Origin: Neoceratodus forsteri
Taxonomy: Eukaryota > Chordata > Ceratodontiformes > Ceratodontidae
Assembly: GCA_016271365.2 (NCBI GenBank)
Contig: CM028136.1
Coordinates: 466,672,001-466,736,000 of the forward strand
Length of the DNA stretch: 64,000 nt
Reading direction: 5' to 3'
This document shows, piece by piece, positions 32,600 through 44,238 of this stretch. Position 1 is the first letter of the stretch; the number at the start of each line of letters is the position of its first letter. The position numbers and the translations under genes are program-made. The notes beneath the pieces are model-generated. The model was not told the DNA's origin, did not search any database, and saw only the letters and a program-made list of their open reading frames with translations.

Positions 32600-33266
32600 G
32601 AAAATGGGCTAAATGTAAAGTTTTTTTTAACATTTAAGAATTACAAAAAAAATTATAATAAAATTACTACAAATTACCTTAAAGTTGATTTGTTAGTAAA
32701 ATAGTCCCTCTATTGATATACTTACCAATACTTACCAGCAGAGGGCACTTCAGCTTTTTTGTGGCTTTCTTACTGCTGTGTAGGATATGTCCCTCCTTGC
32801 CTCTTGAACCATCATCCCCCCCCCCGGCTGGCAGGAGCGTGATCAGGGAAACAGACTGAAGAAGTTAACAGTAATGCCATCAGTTTTGTTTTGTTAAAAA
32901 AAAAAAAACATGTAAATGTTTTCATGGAGCTGAAGTGGAGTTGGGGTGTGTCAGAGACAGAATTTACATAGTGCTGTATGCAAGTAGCGCTGAGCACACC
33001 ACCTGCTAGCACTACTCATTTAAAATGAAAGAAAACTTTTTTGTTGCCATTTTTTGAGAACTCTGCATGTGGGGATCAAAGGATTGCAGTGGGGCTGTGG
33101 CAGGATTTGCCTGTGAGCGAGCGAGCAAACGGAGAGGGAGAGAGTCCCTCGCTAACTGACATGGGAGCAATTGCAGTGGTTCTTGTGGCACGGTGGCACC
33201 TGGAAGTTGAGGAGTCCCCCACCCAACACACACACACACTAACGTGGCTATATTTGGAGGTAGACC
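32600..33266. other. unassigned sequence
   Basis: Only simple runs: C-run ~32816-32825, A-run ~32897-32908 and a short CA run near 33228-33240. No gene seen. Confidence 0.5.
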
Positions 33267-33457
33267 TTGAAATGTCCGAAGCTGGGGACTGAAGGCAGAG
33301 ATTATAGCCCCCCCCAAAAAATCACGGTAGTAAGTGCGGTAAACACCAACAAAGAGGTGTCGATAGGGAGAAGGGCAGGGGTAAATGGAGAAAGTAACAA
33401 AGGCAAGAAGGACAGGGATGGGGCAAAAGGAGTAAGGCCATCAGGAAATGGAGGGTA

Positions 33458-34030
33458 ATGAGTACCAATGCCCGTAGTCTGGGCAACAAGCTCCCTGAGC
33501 TGGTGGCCTTGATGGAAGAGGGATGCCTGGATATCGTAGCAGTCACAGAAACATTGTACACAGAGAACCATGACTGGGATGTTAACATACCAGGGTACAT
33601 AACCTACAGGAGAGACAGGCAGGGGAGAAGAGGGGGGGAGGAGTAGCTCTCTATGTAAAGGAAGGGATAAAAGCAACCGAACAAAAGAGTAAACAGGGAG
33701 GAGAGGAGGCACTGTGGGTCACCTTGGAGACTGGAAAGGGCACCACAATCCGCACAGGGGTTGTGTACAGACCCCCATGTCAGGAGGAGGGAATGGACAA
33801 AGATATGATAGAAAGCATTCTTAGAATGGCAGAGAAAGGGGAGATACTGTTGATGGGAGATCTGAATATGCCAGATGTTAACTGGAGCACATTTGCTGCA
33901 GCCATATCCAAGAGCAGGGCCATTCTTGATGCCCTACAGGTGGCAGGCCTCAGACAGCTAGTTTCGAACCCACTCGAGGAGCAATCTTAGACCTCGTGAC
34001 TCTCAAATGGGGGCAGTCAGAGGATCTCAG
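33458..34030 (+). pseudogene. CR1 ORF2: APE-type endonuclease part
   Basis: Opens with MSTNARSLGNKLPELVALMEEG, the start of CR1 endonucleases. Then come DIVAVTETLY and a frameshift in the G-run at 33631-33638, followed by LYVKEGIKAT, TTIRTGVVYRPP and EILLMGDLNMPDVNWS (GDLN in place of GDFN), then a second frameshift near 33980. The domain nicks target DNA to prime reverse transcription. At least two frame breaks make it inactive in this copy. Confidence 0.9.
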
Positions 34031-34540
34031 ATCTAGAAGTGGTTGCCATCTGGGAACAAGTGACCATCAAACAGTGTGGTTCACGTTAAACTCAGCTACA
34101 GAGTCAAGCCACACAAAAGTGAGGGTACTGGACTTTAGGAGGACTGACTTTGGCAAGATGGGAGAGTGCCTCAGAAAAGCACTAGCAAACAGGCTAGAAG
34201 GAGGTGTGGAGCAACAATGGGGAATCATCAAAACTGCCATCACAGGTAACAAGCCTTTGTGTGAAGCAAATAAACAAATCAAAATGAAAAAAAAAGCCAC
34301 TATGGTTCTCAAAAGAGGTGACTGTTACAGTCAGGAAGAAAAAGATAGCATTCCGGAAGTATAAGGAAACACAGAAGGAGCAGGACAGAGAGTTGTACCA
34401 GTTAAGGCAGAAGGAAGCAGGGAGGGAAGTCAGAATAGCAAAGGCCCAAACTGAGGAAAAGATAGCCAACTTGGTTAAGAAGGGGGATAAAACCTTTCAA
34501 TAGGTACATCAGCGAGCGTAGAAAGACAAAGGGAGGGATA

Positions 34541-35811
34541 GTGAGGCTGAATAGAATGAACAGTGGGTGGGCAGAGGGGGTCAGTGAAAAAGCAGGGATA
34601 CTGAATGAATATTTCTGCTCAGCATTCACAAAAGAGGAGGGGGAAGTGCCTAATCCAGTTAACAGAAGCACTCTTGATAGTGGGGTCAATCCCAGTCCTT
34701 TCACAGAAGAAAGGGTTCTGCAAAAACTCCTAAAACTGAAGGTGGACAAAGCAATGGGGCCTGATGGAATTCACCCCAGAATTCTAAAAGAATTAAGGGG
34801 AACTAGTGAAACCACTGGCTACTCTTTTAATAAATCGTGGAGGATGGTGTGGTACTCGAGGACTGGAGGAAGGCGGATGTGATTCCCCTTCTCAAAAGTG
34901 GGACCAAGACAGAGGCAGGAAACTACAGACCTGTCAGTCTTACCTCTGTGGTATGGAAAGTGATGGAGTCACTTCTGAAGGAAAGAATAGTTGAGTACCT
35001 AGAGGCTAGTGGGGCACAGGACCCAAGGCAGCATGTGTTCACAGCGGGAAGGTCATGTCAGATGAATCTAATAGATTTCTTTGACTGGGTGACCAAAGTA
35101 GTAGACCAGGGAGAGGCTGTGGACATGGCCTACCTAGACTTTAGCAAGGCATTTGTCACAGTCCCATACAAAAGATTAATAGTCAAATTAGCCAGCCTGG
35201 GAGTTGGTCCCAGGGTGGTAGCCTGGGTAAAACATTGGCTGGACAACAGGACACAGAAGGTAATTGTAAATGGAGTCCACTCTGAAGAAAGAGGGGTTAC
35301 TAGTGGGTTACTGCAGGGTTCAGTATTGGGTCCAGTCCTTTATAATGTCTTCATAAGTGACATTGCAGAGGGACTGGAAGGAAAAGTATGCCTCTTTGCA
35401 GATGACACAAAGATCTGCAACAGGGTTGATTCACAAGGAGGCATGGAAAGGATGAGAAGGGACTTGGCAAGGTTGGAGGAATGGTCAGAAGTATGGCAGC
35501 TAGGATTCAATGCAAAGAAGTGCAAAATAATGCACCTGGGAAACAAGAACCCAGGGGAAGAACACACAATGGGGGAGGTAGTAACAACAACAAAAAAGGA
35601 AAGGGTCCTGGGGGTAATCATATCAGATGACCTTAAGGTTAGCAAGCAATGTGAGAAAGCAGTAGGGAGGGCTGGGGGTATACTGGGGTGCATAGGGAGA
35701 GGCATCAGCAGCAGAAAACAGGAAGTTGTTATCCCTCTGTACAGACAGTTGGTGAGACCCCATCTGGAGTACTGCGTCCAGTTCTGGAGACCCCATCTCC
35801 GAAGGACATAG
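34541..35811 (+). pseudogene. CR1 ORF2: reverse transcriptase
   Basis: The first frame (34541-34882) carries LKVDKAMGPDGIHPRILKEL. After a frameshift, a 324-codon frame (34837-35811) runs: DVIPLLKSGTK..AGNYRPVSLTSV (residues ~14-37), AVDMAYLDFSKAF (motif A, catalytic Asp ~101), LLQGSVLGPVLYNVFISD (motif B, with LL replacing the usual VP), CLFADDTKICN (catalytic FADD ~187-190), then the thumb and [19 protein letters not shown]. The tail ([12 protein letters not shown]...) continues in another frame. The long intact palm suggests a relatively young copy. Confidence 0.92.
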
Positions 35812-36316
35812 ACAGGATAGAGGTAGTCCAGAGGAGGGCAACTAAAATGGTGCAGGGTCTGCAAGATAAGCCGTGTGAGGAGAGACTAAAGGAGCTTAAT
35901 ATGTATATCCTTGAGGAAAGAAGGGAGAGGGGGGACATGATAGAAACTTTTAAGTACCTCAGTTGAATCAACAAAGTCCAAGAGGGTAGCATCTTTCAGA
36001 AAAAGAGACGTGCAAGAACAAGGGGACACAATTTAAAGATGGGGGGCGGTTCAGGGGCAATGTGAGGAAGTATTATTTCACAGAGAGGGTAGTGGATGCA
36101 TGGAACAGCCTTCCTGAGGAGGTTGTGGGGTCTAAAACTGTGGGAGAATTCAAGAATGCATGGGACAGACATAAGGCAATTCTTGTGGGGGGTAGGAAGA
36201 AATAGGCTGTTGGTTAACTAGAATCTGCGGCCTATCCTGTAGGTAGGGAAATGGGCAGACTAGATGGGCCAAGCGGTCCTTATCTGCCATCAAAGTCTGT
36301 GTTTCTATGTGTCAGC

Positions 36317-38329
36317 AGAGAGTGTGAGGACACTGGGAGAGACTGCCTTGACATTGATTGTACTGATGGCAGGGAGTCTGTGGAGAGCCAGAGGCACTGG
36401 CAGTAATACATTGAAAGCCGATCTGACAGCTTTAACAGTACGATCTTTTTTTTTTATTAAATGCGGACATTTAGGATGTTCACCACACGGGATTTTAGTG
36501 CAGTACTGTATGGGGCTACAGTGAAGCCAATCTCAAGCATGGTGTTCAGTTCACTCTCGAAGGTTGTCTCAGAATTTGACTGCATTATCTGTGTGATATC
36601 TAGACACTGTAGCTGTAACTGAGCCCCTGGTTGGTTTGTGCTGTGTATGTGTGTGTGGTGGGGATGAATTAGACTTCAGTCTCCCTTAGCGAGCAATAAC
36701 AAAAATATGGCGGTTAGTTATAGTTAGCACTCCCGAGATTTGTGACATAAGTGAGAAACAGCTAACTGACTTGGCGAAAGCGCTATCTCATACACAGCAG
36801 TCCTACCAGATATAGCGCTGTCTCACTAGTCAATTTGTGGTTTTGGAGCCGATCGGACCGACTGATAAGAAAAAAACTGGCAATTCCTTGCAGCAGTAGG
36901 CTAAATGGGCAGGCAGACAGGTGGAGAATGGGGGTTGAGTGTAGGCTCTCGCTTGCTGAGGGAAAAAAATGGCGTCAGTTTGAAATTGAGTACCCAGCAC
37001 TTCAGCCAATGAGGAAGCAGGGTGCTGGACACACAGATACTTTGCTGGCTATCAGGCAGGCTTAGGCTGGGGCTTTCTATTTGGTGGGCATCTATTGTCT
37101 GATAGTTGACCACCTAAATAAGTGTCTCAGCCAATCAGAAGGGAGAATGGTATTTGCTCATTTTCTAATTGGTTATATTGAACCCTGGTCTTGTCTGTGT
37201 AATGTATGCCTTTTTTTATGTATACTTTTTATTAAATTTCAGTGAAAAGGTTTTGATAAAAAAAAAGGTATAGCTGTACTAGTGAGTCCCTGGTAGGGGT
37301 GCACATTATCTATACTGTAAGCAAATGTTTGAGCTAAAAGAAAAAGAAATTACAGTAAGTCTGATAGACTTTCTCTATGGGGTAGACAGGATTTGGGACC
37401 AAGGAGTTTCCACTCCCCCTAAGAAAATCCTATAATTTAGTACTGTTGTACAAAAACATACTGAAAGCAAGATGGGATGGGGTTTCTGGGTAGTCGGGAA
37501 ACATCGCTAGCTACACCCCTCCCAAGGGTGAAGTGCAAAGATAGGAGTGTGAGACACAAAATGAAAGCTAGGTATAAGAAGGTTAAATGCTGTCTGCTTG
37601 TTCTGATGGTTGTTAAAGATCTCAGGGCACTTCTCAGGAAGAGTATGGGTGTTTTTATTGATAAGTGAAAGATGTACAAGAGCCAAAACGAAATCGTATC
37701 ACAATGGAAACAGACAATTAACCCCCCTCAGAATCCAAGATTCATAACATTATATGCAACAAAGAATCCTCCTAAAATGGAGGAAAAAGGAAAAAAACAC
37801 AAGGATAACCTCTCCTCAGACACCCCACTGGAACCTAAAATTATAAAAAGAAAGAAAACCCCAAAACCCTCTTCCCTGTCTTTCTACAATTCACGACCAT
37901 GTCACCCCTTTCCATAATGCAGAAAATTTCTCTCATGGTAACAGCTTATACTCAGATCCATAAAGGTGGCACATTTCCAAATTGTGTTCCACAACAAAAT
38001 ATCCAACGAGACCACATTTTGCTTGAAATGAAAAGAAAAACTGGCCTGCAAAATGCACCTTTTTAGGCAAGCATCATAAAACAGAGTACTATAATTCCAG
38101 GTGCTTCAAGTCAGTAAAAACTGCCAGTATACCAAGTTCTCTAAAGTGATAGTGGCAAAAATGGGTGCCCGCCATGATCTACTCAAGGCAACCCAAAAGT
38201 CAGAAATATATGGACACATAAAAAAAAAATGAGGCATCATTTTCTCCACCTGATCACATGTCCCAAAGACAAAAGATTACCAAGGTGCTTTTATGTTTAT
38301 ATAGAAACAGTACAGGCAGCTCAAGAGTC
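36317..38329. other. unassigned sequence
   Basis: No gene recognised. A Lys/Pro-rich 81-codon frame at 37672-37917 and a 76-codon frame at 36835-37065 have no motif. A T-run lies at 36448-36456. Confidence 0.45.
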
Positions 38330-38332
38330 AAT

Positions 38333-38348
38333 GGGCTGGATATTCAAA
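38333..38348 (+). repeat. Harbinger left terminal inverted repeat
   Basis: A 16 bp exact match to the reverse complement of 46011-46026. Followed by a ~200 bp zone rich in gcgcaa/ttgcgc and the perfect-palindrome-like tgcgccatagcgcaa (~38480) and tgcgctatggcgca (~38521). Confidence 0.92.
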
Positions 38349-38365
38349 CTGCGCCCTAAAAGTGC

Positions 38366-40127
38366 TTAATAGCAGGAACAACACCATCCGGCCCCTAGCC
38401 CATGCGCAATAAGCGCGATATACAAAAAAGGAGCAAGCCAAATTGCGCCAACAGCTAACGTCTGAATATTGCACAACCTGCGCCATAGCGCAACTAGGAA
38501 AGGGAAGCTGAGCAGAAAAGATGCGCTATGGCGCAACAAGGGATGTCCAGCTGAGCAGCCCAGAGGTGCCATAGCACAAACTGGGAGCCCCCCATCAGCA
38601 GAGCAATGTAACAGCACACCCAGGGAGGTAGGGGCCCACCACCCATGCCACAGATGGGCACATGAACACACAGCAGAATAGACAATGCCCCCACACCCCA
38701 AGCACAGCACAACTGGAGGAGGGCTGGAAAATCCACCGGCCCATGGGGACAAGCAAACAATGCACAGCTGGGCCATTGTGCCCCAGCACACCCACCGGCA
38801 AGCTGAGACTGCCACACAAGGAGGGCGGGCCACCCAGTGCCACACCAGCCCCCTCCAGTGCACAGCACACCCTGCACCATGACCCCCAGACACCCCCCAT
38901 GAGCAGTGACCACCACTGCAGGAAACCCCATGCATACCACCACCCCCACTGTCACACTGCAACCTTGTGTACCACAGAACCATATAAGCCAGCCCCACCA
39001 TGAGCACCCAGCAGTGGGTGGCAGCACACGGCAATGCAACAATGGCAGACACAGTGCCAACACGCACAATCCCCCTCAGGCACAGCTGAGAGACCGACCA
39101 TGCGTCGGCACAAGAGGTACCCCACACGGGAAAGGGCATGCCCCTGACACCACCACCATTGATACAGCACCCTGCACAGTAGACAAGTGACACATCCCGA
39201 CCCACCACTAGCCACAACAGCCAGCACAGACACCCACAGTGGTGCGTGGAAGCATGCATCACACCGGATGTAACACAGTGCAGGGGCAAACACACACCCA
39301 TAGCCAAGGGGACAATAACACAGGGATGCAGTAGTGTGGCAACCAAGCCCCCAGTGTGGGCCCATGAAAACTGAGCACACACAGCCTGCAGTCCTCCATG
39401 GCACAGGAGTGACACCCACCCTGTGCAGGCACTGTGGACCCGTACACCACCATCATATGCCTGGAGCACAAGTCACAGACAGTGGTGCACAGCCCCTGCA
39501 ACACACAAAAGCCACAGCATGGAGGTGGGACAACAACTGCGTAGGCCACAGTGTCACCCGAGGCAAACATGCACCACACCAGTGACAGGAGGCAACCCAG
39601 CATTTTGACGGTTACAGTGGATGACCTGCATGAACAGTCACCACTGACATGGCAGCAGACCTTGCAGACCACAGACATGCAAGGGTGTCAGTTGCACAGG
39701 CCAAGGACGGGTTGACAGGGGCACAATGGACACAGAGAATGCACCATGGACCACTGCACACAGTCATCCAATGCACAGGGAACAACACACACCACAGACA
39801 CCGACTGATAGCTACTCCCACACCATAGACACTTCCCCACGCACATACACACATACCCATGACTGCACCACCCCAGATGCCATGCACACCACTGCAGCTG
39901 AGCACCTATAGCCAGCTGCAAATCAAAGACCACCACAGTATTCATATCAAAATATTTATATTGCAACATATAAAACAAAACTATACACAGAACTATATAC
40001 ATATGGGGGGGGAGGGAAAGAAACAAGGTGGGGGTGGGTAAGGGGAAGGGGTGAACATATGGGAGAGAGAAGACGGGGTGTGAGGGTGGGTCAAAGGGGG
40101 AAAGGTGTTAGTCGGCACATGGGGACA
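38366..40127. other. Harbinger interior without recognised gene
   Basis: CA-rich on the plus strand. Long minus-strand open frames (up to 367 codons) have Cys/Gly/His-rich, low-complexity translations with no domain. I treat them as a by-product of composition, and the stretch as non-coding or intronic. Confidence 0.5.
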
Positions 40128-40231
40128 TCAATGGCCGGCCTGGTCCTCCTCCTCTTGGCGCTGTTGTCTGGCCCTCCTCCTTTTCCTGACCCCATGTTGA
40201 TGTATGTCCCTCAAGATCTGCAGGGACTCCC

Positions 40232-41318
40232 TCACCACCACAGCAGCTCTTGAATAGTCTGCTGTATCTGCAGGTGCTGCCGGTCACCTAGGATGAGGGA
40301 TCAGAGTCAATAAGTGAGACTGTCCATCCCCCTGCAGTCCACCCATTATGCATGGCATACAGCCATGTGCCACGCCCCTGTGATGGTGTGCGCCCAACCA
40401 CAGTGACCGTGTCCACAAGACCTGCCTATCCAGGCAGCAACAGCCATGTGGACCACTGCAAACACCCACCACCCATGTCCTGCACAGCACCACCAAGGCT
40501 GTACAGTAACGTGGCTATGCGGTGTGCAGGCAGTGCCACAGCCATGTGCCCAGTGCACGCATGGACCACCACTGACGCGCTCCCAGACATGCAGTGCCAC
40601 TGGACAGTGCTGACTGTCACAAGTCGTGTGCATGGCAGTGGTGTCCATGGATGGTGGCCATGCCCTGCTTCCCACCCTGTTACACAGCATGCAATAGTTA
40701 TCATGGTGTCATGGCACTCACCCTCATCGGGCCAGTGATGTTGGCGGTGCTGGTCCCCGACTCTCCTGGGCACTGCATCCTCCTCCCTCCGCTGCTGCTC
40801 CCCCAGCCACCGCCGCTCATCCATGCCTGTGGGGGAAACAAGGAGAGAAAAACATCAGTACAATCCCAAAGCAAAGTCCCCTTGCCCCAATATTTGTGCC
40901 CACCCACCCAGCCAGATCCACCCACCCCATACCCTGTAAACACTGCCACAGCCAACCCTAGACTATCCCTCCCCTATGTGCTGGACACATATGACAGTGT
41001 TACCCATATGGACAATACAAGTGTGTAGATGTATCACCCACCTGGACGAGGCACCATACCCCTCCTGGCATGCGACCGCAGACGGGCAAGTAGCTCTGGC
41101 TCCCTCCTCCTGAGGTCCCCATAATGGTGCCGGCACTGCTCTGCAGTCCTCCTCCTTCCAGTGGCATCAACAAGGTCAGTGGCCACCTCCTGCCAGACCT
41201 GGGCCCTGGCCCTGTCCAGTGGCTCCTCCCCAAACAGAGCCCCATGGTGTGGCTCCACAAGGGCCACAAGGTTGGCCAACTCAATGGCAGTCCACTGTGG
41301 GGCTCTCCTGTGTGCCAT
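40232..41318 (-). CDS. Harbinger Myb/SANT-like accessory protein 1 (three exons)
   Basis: Exon 1 (41318-41042) opens MAHRRAPQWTAIELANLVALV and carries a Myb_DNA-bind_5-like trihelix, residues ~5-80, with W at PQWT, W at VWQEVATDL and Y at HHYGDLRRR. A cag|gtgggt donor follows. Exon 2 (40826-40722) after a cacag acceptor encodes MDERRWLGEQQRREEDAVPRR and ends at a gtgagt donor. Exon 3 (40287-40232) after ctag encodes GDRQHLQIQQTIQELLWW. All junctions keep phase, giving 145 residues. A +2 frame continues with SLQILRDIHQHGVRKRRRARQ to 40128, a family-like basic tail, so a 1-base indel near 40235 probably truncated the protein. It is transcribed away from the second Myb gene. Confidence 0.75.
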
Positions 41319-42087
41319 CCCAAACAGTGTAGTAGGAAATAGGGTGCACTGCAGGGCAGTACCCCACGTGGACATGCTGCACGGTACAGCGCCACCATTC
41401 CCTATCGCGCTGTTACCGAACAGTGCGATAGAGGTGCAGCCATGCCAGACGCATGACGCCAAGGGGGCAAAGGTCAGGCACAGGGTCAAGGATCTCTGGC
41501 ACAAGGCCACGCACAGTGCCACTGGATGACTATGTGTCTAGCGCGATTGGTTGCCTGTGTGCCAGCGCCACAGTGGACTATCGCGCAGTTGTGCCATTGT
41601 GCCTATGAAGGTCCATTGCCACAGCGCCATGTAGTGACCCTTGCTATAGCGCCACTGGCACAATGGTGGCCATGCCCTGCATTCCCTACCATGCACAGCA
41701 TGTCATCAGCATGGCAGACGCCTGTGTAAGCTACCTGGACATGTGCAGTGAGGTGTGCAACGCATGCCACAGAACTGTGCCATTGGCTCAGCACGTTCAA
41801 CACAATTGCACAAATAACAACGGCGTGATATTCAGCCGTCATATGCTAATCATCCGATTAGCCATTCAATGGTGCAGCAGCATGAGTTGCATCTAATTAA
41901 AGTTGCTCCCCACCTAATTTGCATGGATTGCGCTATATAGGTGCAACAATGTTCTGCAGTGGCCATATTCGGTTACTGCTGTTTATTGGTGAGTTGCATG
42001 CTGTGTGGGGGTCTGGACTGTGGTATCAGGGACATGCTTTGTACTGCACAGTCACAAGTAACCACTGTCATCCATACAGGCTGCATA
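41319..42087. promoter_or_regulatory. divergent intergenic region with GCGC palindromes
   Basis: 770 bp between the starts of two divergent Myb-like genes. Contains a 30 bp hairpin at 41402-41431 (ctatcgcgctgtt and its inverse, one mismatch, 4 nt loop) and several related motifs: tctagcgcgatt (~41537), ctatcgcgcag (~41579), gctatagcgccac (~41643), tgcgctatatag (~41928). The same motif class recurs near both transposon ends, so this may be a shared regulatory and protein-binding site. The function is inferred. Confidence 0.5.
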
Positions 42088-43508
42088 ATGACCGAGCGAG
42101 GTATGGGTGAGGAGGACTACGATGGTGGGCGGAAGAGAAGGCCCAATTTCACAAAGGCCGAGACAGAGGCACTCTTCAAGGCCTACCTTGATCAGGAGCC
42201 ACTGCTCAGTGGATGGTGGGGCACCCCTCAGGCCTGTGCTGCTGCATGGGAGGAGGTGGCACGTGCCATCAACCTGCACGGCAGCCACCAGCGCTCCTTA
42301 CAGGAGTGTAAGAAGAAGATGGGTACTGACAGGAGGAGGGTGAAGGAGAAGGTGGCTGCCATCAGGGCGGCACGTCCTGCAACAGGCGGGGGCCAGCCGG
42401 AGGTGGTGCAGCTCACACTGGCAGAGGACAGGCTTGCTGCAAGCATGCACTGCAGTGCCATACAGGGAGTTCCAGGAGGTGGCTTCCAGACGGGTGGTGG
42501 CCCATCACTGCATGGTAAGTCATGGCCTGTCTATGGGGGCAGGGTAGGTCCACGCAGTAACGTGACTTTTCTGTCTGTTACAGATCCTCGCATCTGCAGG
42601 AGTCAGTGGTGGAGGCCTGTCCACTGCAGACAGTCATCTGGAGTTGGAGGAGGACCATCCACCTCCACAGGTATCGTCGAGCATTGCAACAGTGTGAGCC
42701 GCCTGGCTGTCCACACTGATGTCATTGAGACAGGTGGGGAAACCCTTCCTGTGTTCAGGCGTTCTGGCATCCAAGGATGCCAGCACGCTGTGGCTGTGGC
42801 TGGGGTGGAGACCTGCACCAATGATGAAGACACGACCGTCATAGTGGCAGTGACACGTGTGTGCCACGGAATGGACACACAGCAGGTCAGCTCATGCCCA
42901 TGGACCTGGCTGGTGCCGACGTGTGTGGGCCAGCGTGTCAACACAGTCCCAGGCTGTGCCTGTCAGCACCAGTGGGGCAGCACCGGCGGCTGGTCAGGAC
43001 AGTGGGACTGTTGAGGCCACAGCGGCAGAACAACTGATTCCTTGGGCACAGCAGGTGGAGGGGCAGCAGCAGCAGTCGCCCACCGGGACTGGGGGTTCAG
43101 GGTTCAGTGGTGGCAACCATGCACCCCCTGTGGACTTGCCCATACCTGGTCCTGGTGAGCAGCGCCCACCCTCAAGGGGTGCTGAACATCAGGCCCTTGC
43201 ATACCCTGAGGGATGGGATGCCGAGGTGGCAGACGACCTCTTTGACGAGCACACCCGCCTACTGCAGGCATCGGTCCAGCAGCAGATGTGGCTTGCAATG
43301 TCCATGGAGGCACTGTGTGTGGCTCTGGAGTGGACCGAGGAGCGATGCAGCAGGGACACCTATAGGATCCTGTCACGGATTGACCATTTGTGGGAGGATG
43401 TGACCGCTGCCATTGACAGCCATGCACAGGCGTCATTGCTGTCATGGCCACAATGGGCACACAGTCAGGTGCCCATGCGTCGCTCACACCGCGCAGTTCG
43501 CTATCCAC
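42088..43508 (+). CDS. Harbinger Myb/SANT-like accessory protein 2 (exon structure unresolved)
   Basis: Starts MTERGMGEEDYDGGRKRRPNFTKAE. Residues ~15-95 form a second Myb_DNA-bind_5-type domain, resembling NAIF1/Myb-SANT proteins: RPNFTKAETEALFKAYL, ACAAAWEEVARAINL, RSLQECKKKMG.DRRRVKEKV. The third aromatic (usually KKKW) is lost. A gtaagt donor at 42515 ends exon 1. An acceptor at 42593 or at the downstream ctgcag (~42603) opens exon 2, which may read STADSHLELEEDHPPP. The C-terminal region (43150-43440: PEGWDAEVADDLFDEHTRLL..., RDTYRILSRIDHLWEDVTAAI) looks like a helical dimerisation tail. Frame changes suggest decay or an unseen intron near 42700-42860. Its sequence is clearly different from accessory protein 1. 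Confidence 0.65.
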
Positions 43509-44238
43509 TTCCCATTCCCAGCGTCATGCGACACCCACCCTGTCGATGCCGTGTTCAGCTGTGGGCATCCCGAGCACTCCTGGTGCAGGAATGTTCAGTG
43601 TGCTGCAGACCCCTGTGCAGGCACGGTCGCGTTCACGCAGTGGAACCCCTGGTGGACCATCGGTGCCACCCCATGAGGCCTGTGGTCAGCCTGCCAGTGC
43701 TGCTAGGTCTCGGTGGGGCCGGCCATGCATCCGAGGTGGACATGGCACTGTGCCGCAAGACTGACCTGTCTCCCAGCGTGGGCACTGTCTGGTGCTGCCC
43801 TGTGTGCATTGTGTTTTGGTGGGCGGTGCGGGTGGAGATGCCAGCCCTGCTGCGCGAACACGGTTCACCTGCACACCCTCCTGCTGCTGTCCACAGAATG
43901 CGTGTGCATGATGATGCCTGCATTGTGCTTGTACGCAAAGTGCGATGGTGCCCAGCATCTGACACGCGCATGGACAGTCAGTGGACGTGGTGGCCTGTGG
44001 ACATGTGTTGCTAGTGTTTGTGTTCCGGTTCAGCTTTGCACCTGACCCCTGTGCATGTTTTGTGCCTATTGTGTGTGCGTGTGTGTCCGTCCATGTGGCG
44101 TGTTACTGTTCACCCTCCCTGGTTGTGTGTGTGTGCTTCTGTGCCCTGCCACATCCCTTGCCAGCATGCACCCTGGTGTGTTTCCATGCGTGTCGTGGGT
44201 TTTTCCTAGTCACTGGTGGTTGCACATGGCACCATGAC

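Larger units (their letters stand above)
33267..36316 (+). mobile_element. CR1 LINE, best-preserved copy
   Basis: A plus-strand element with a 5' segment, endonuclease, RT and 3'UTR, ending at ~36300-36316 in the CR1 terminal repeat (gtgtttctatg preceded by ggtccttatctgccatc). It is the only copy here that spans endonuclease to 3' end on one strand without a large insertion. The 3' junction lies next to unassigned DNA; I did not find a target duplication, as is usual for CR1. It serves as the reference for the deletions noted in the other copies. Confidence 0.92.

Noticed and set aside
38366..39469. 367-codon minus-strand open frame in the Harbinger interior
   Set aside because: Translation is Cys/Gly/His/Trp-rich low complexity; several overlapping frames are equally open because the plus strand is CA-rich. 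No domain and no match to Harbinger proteins.
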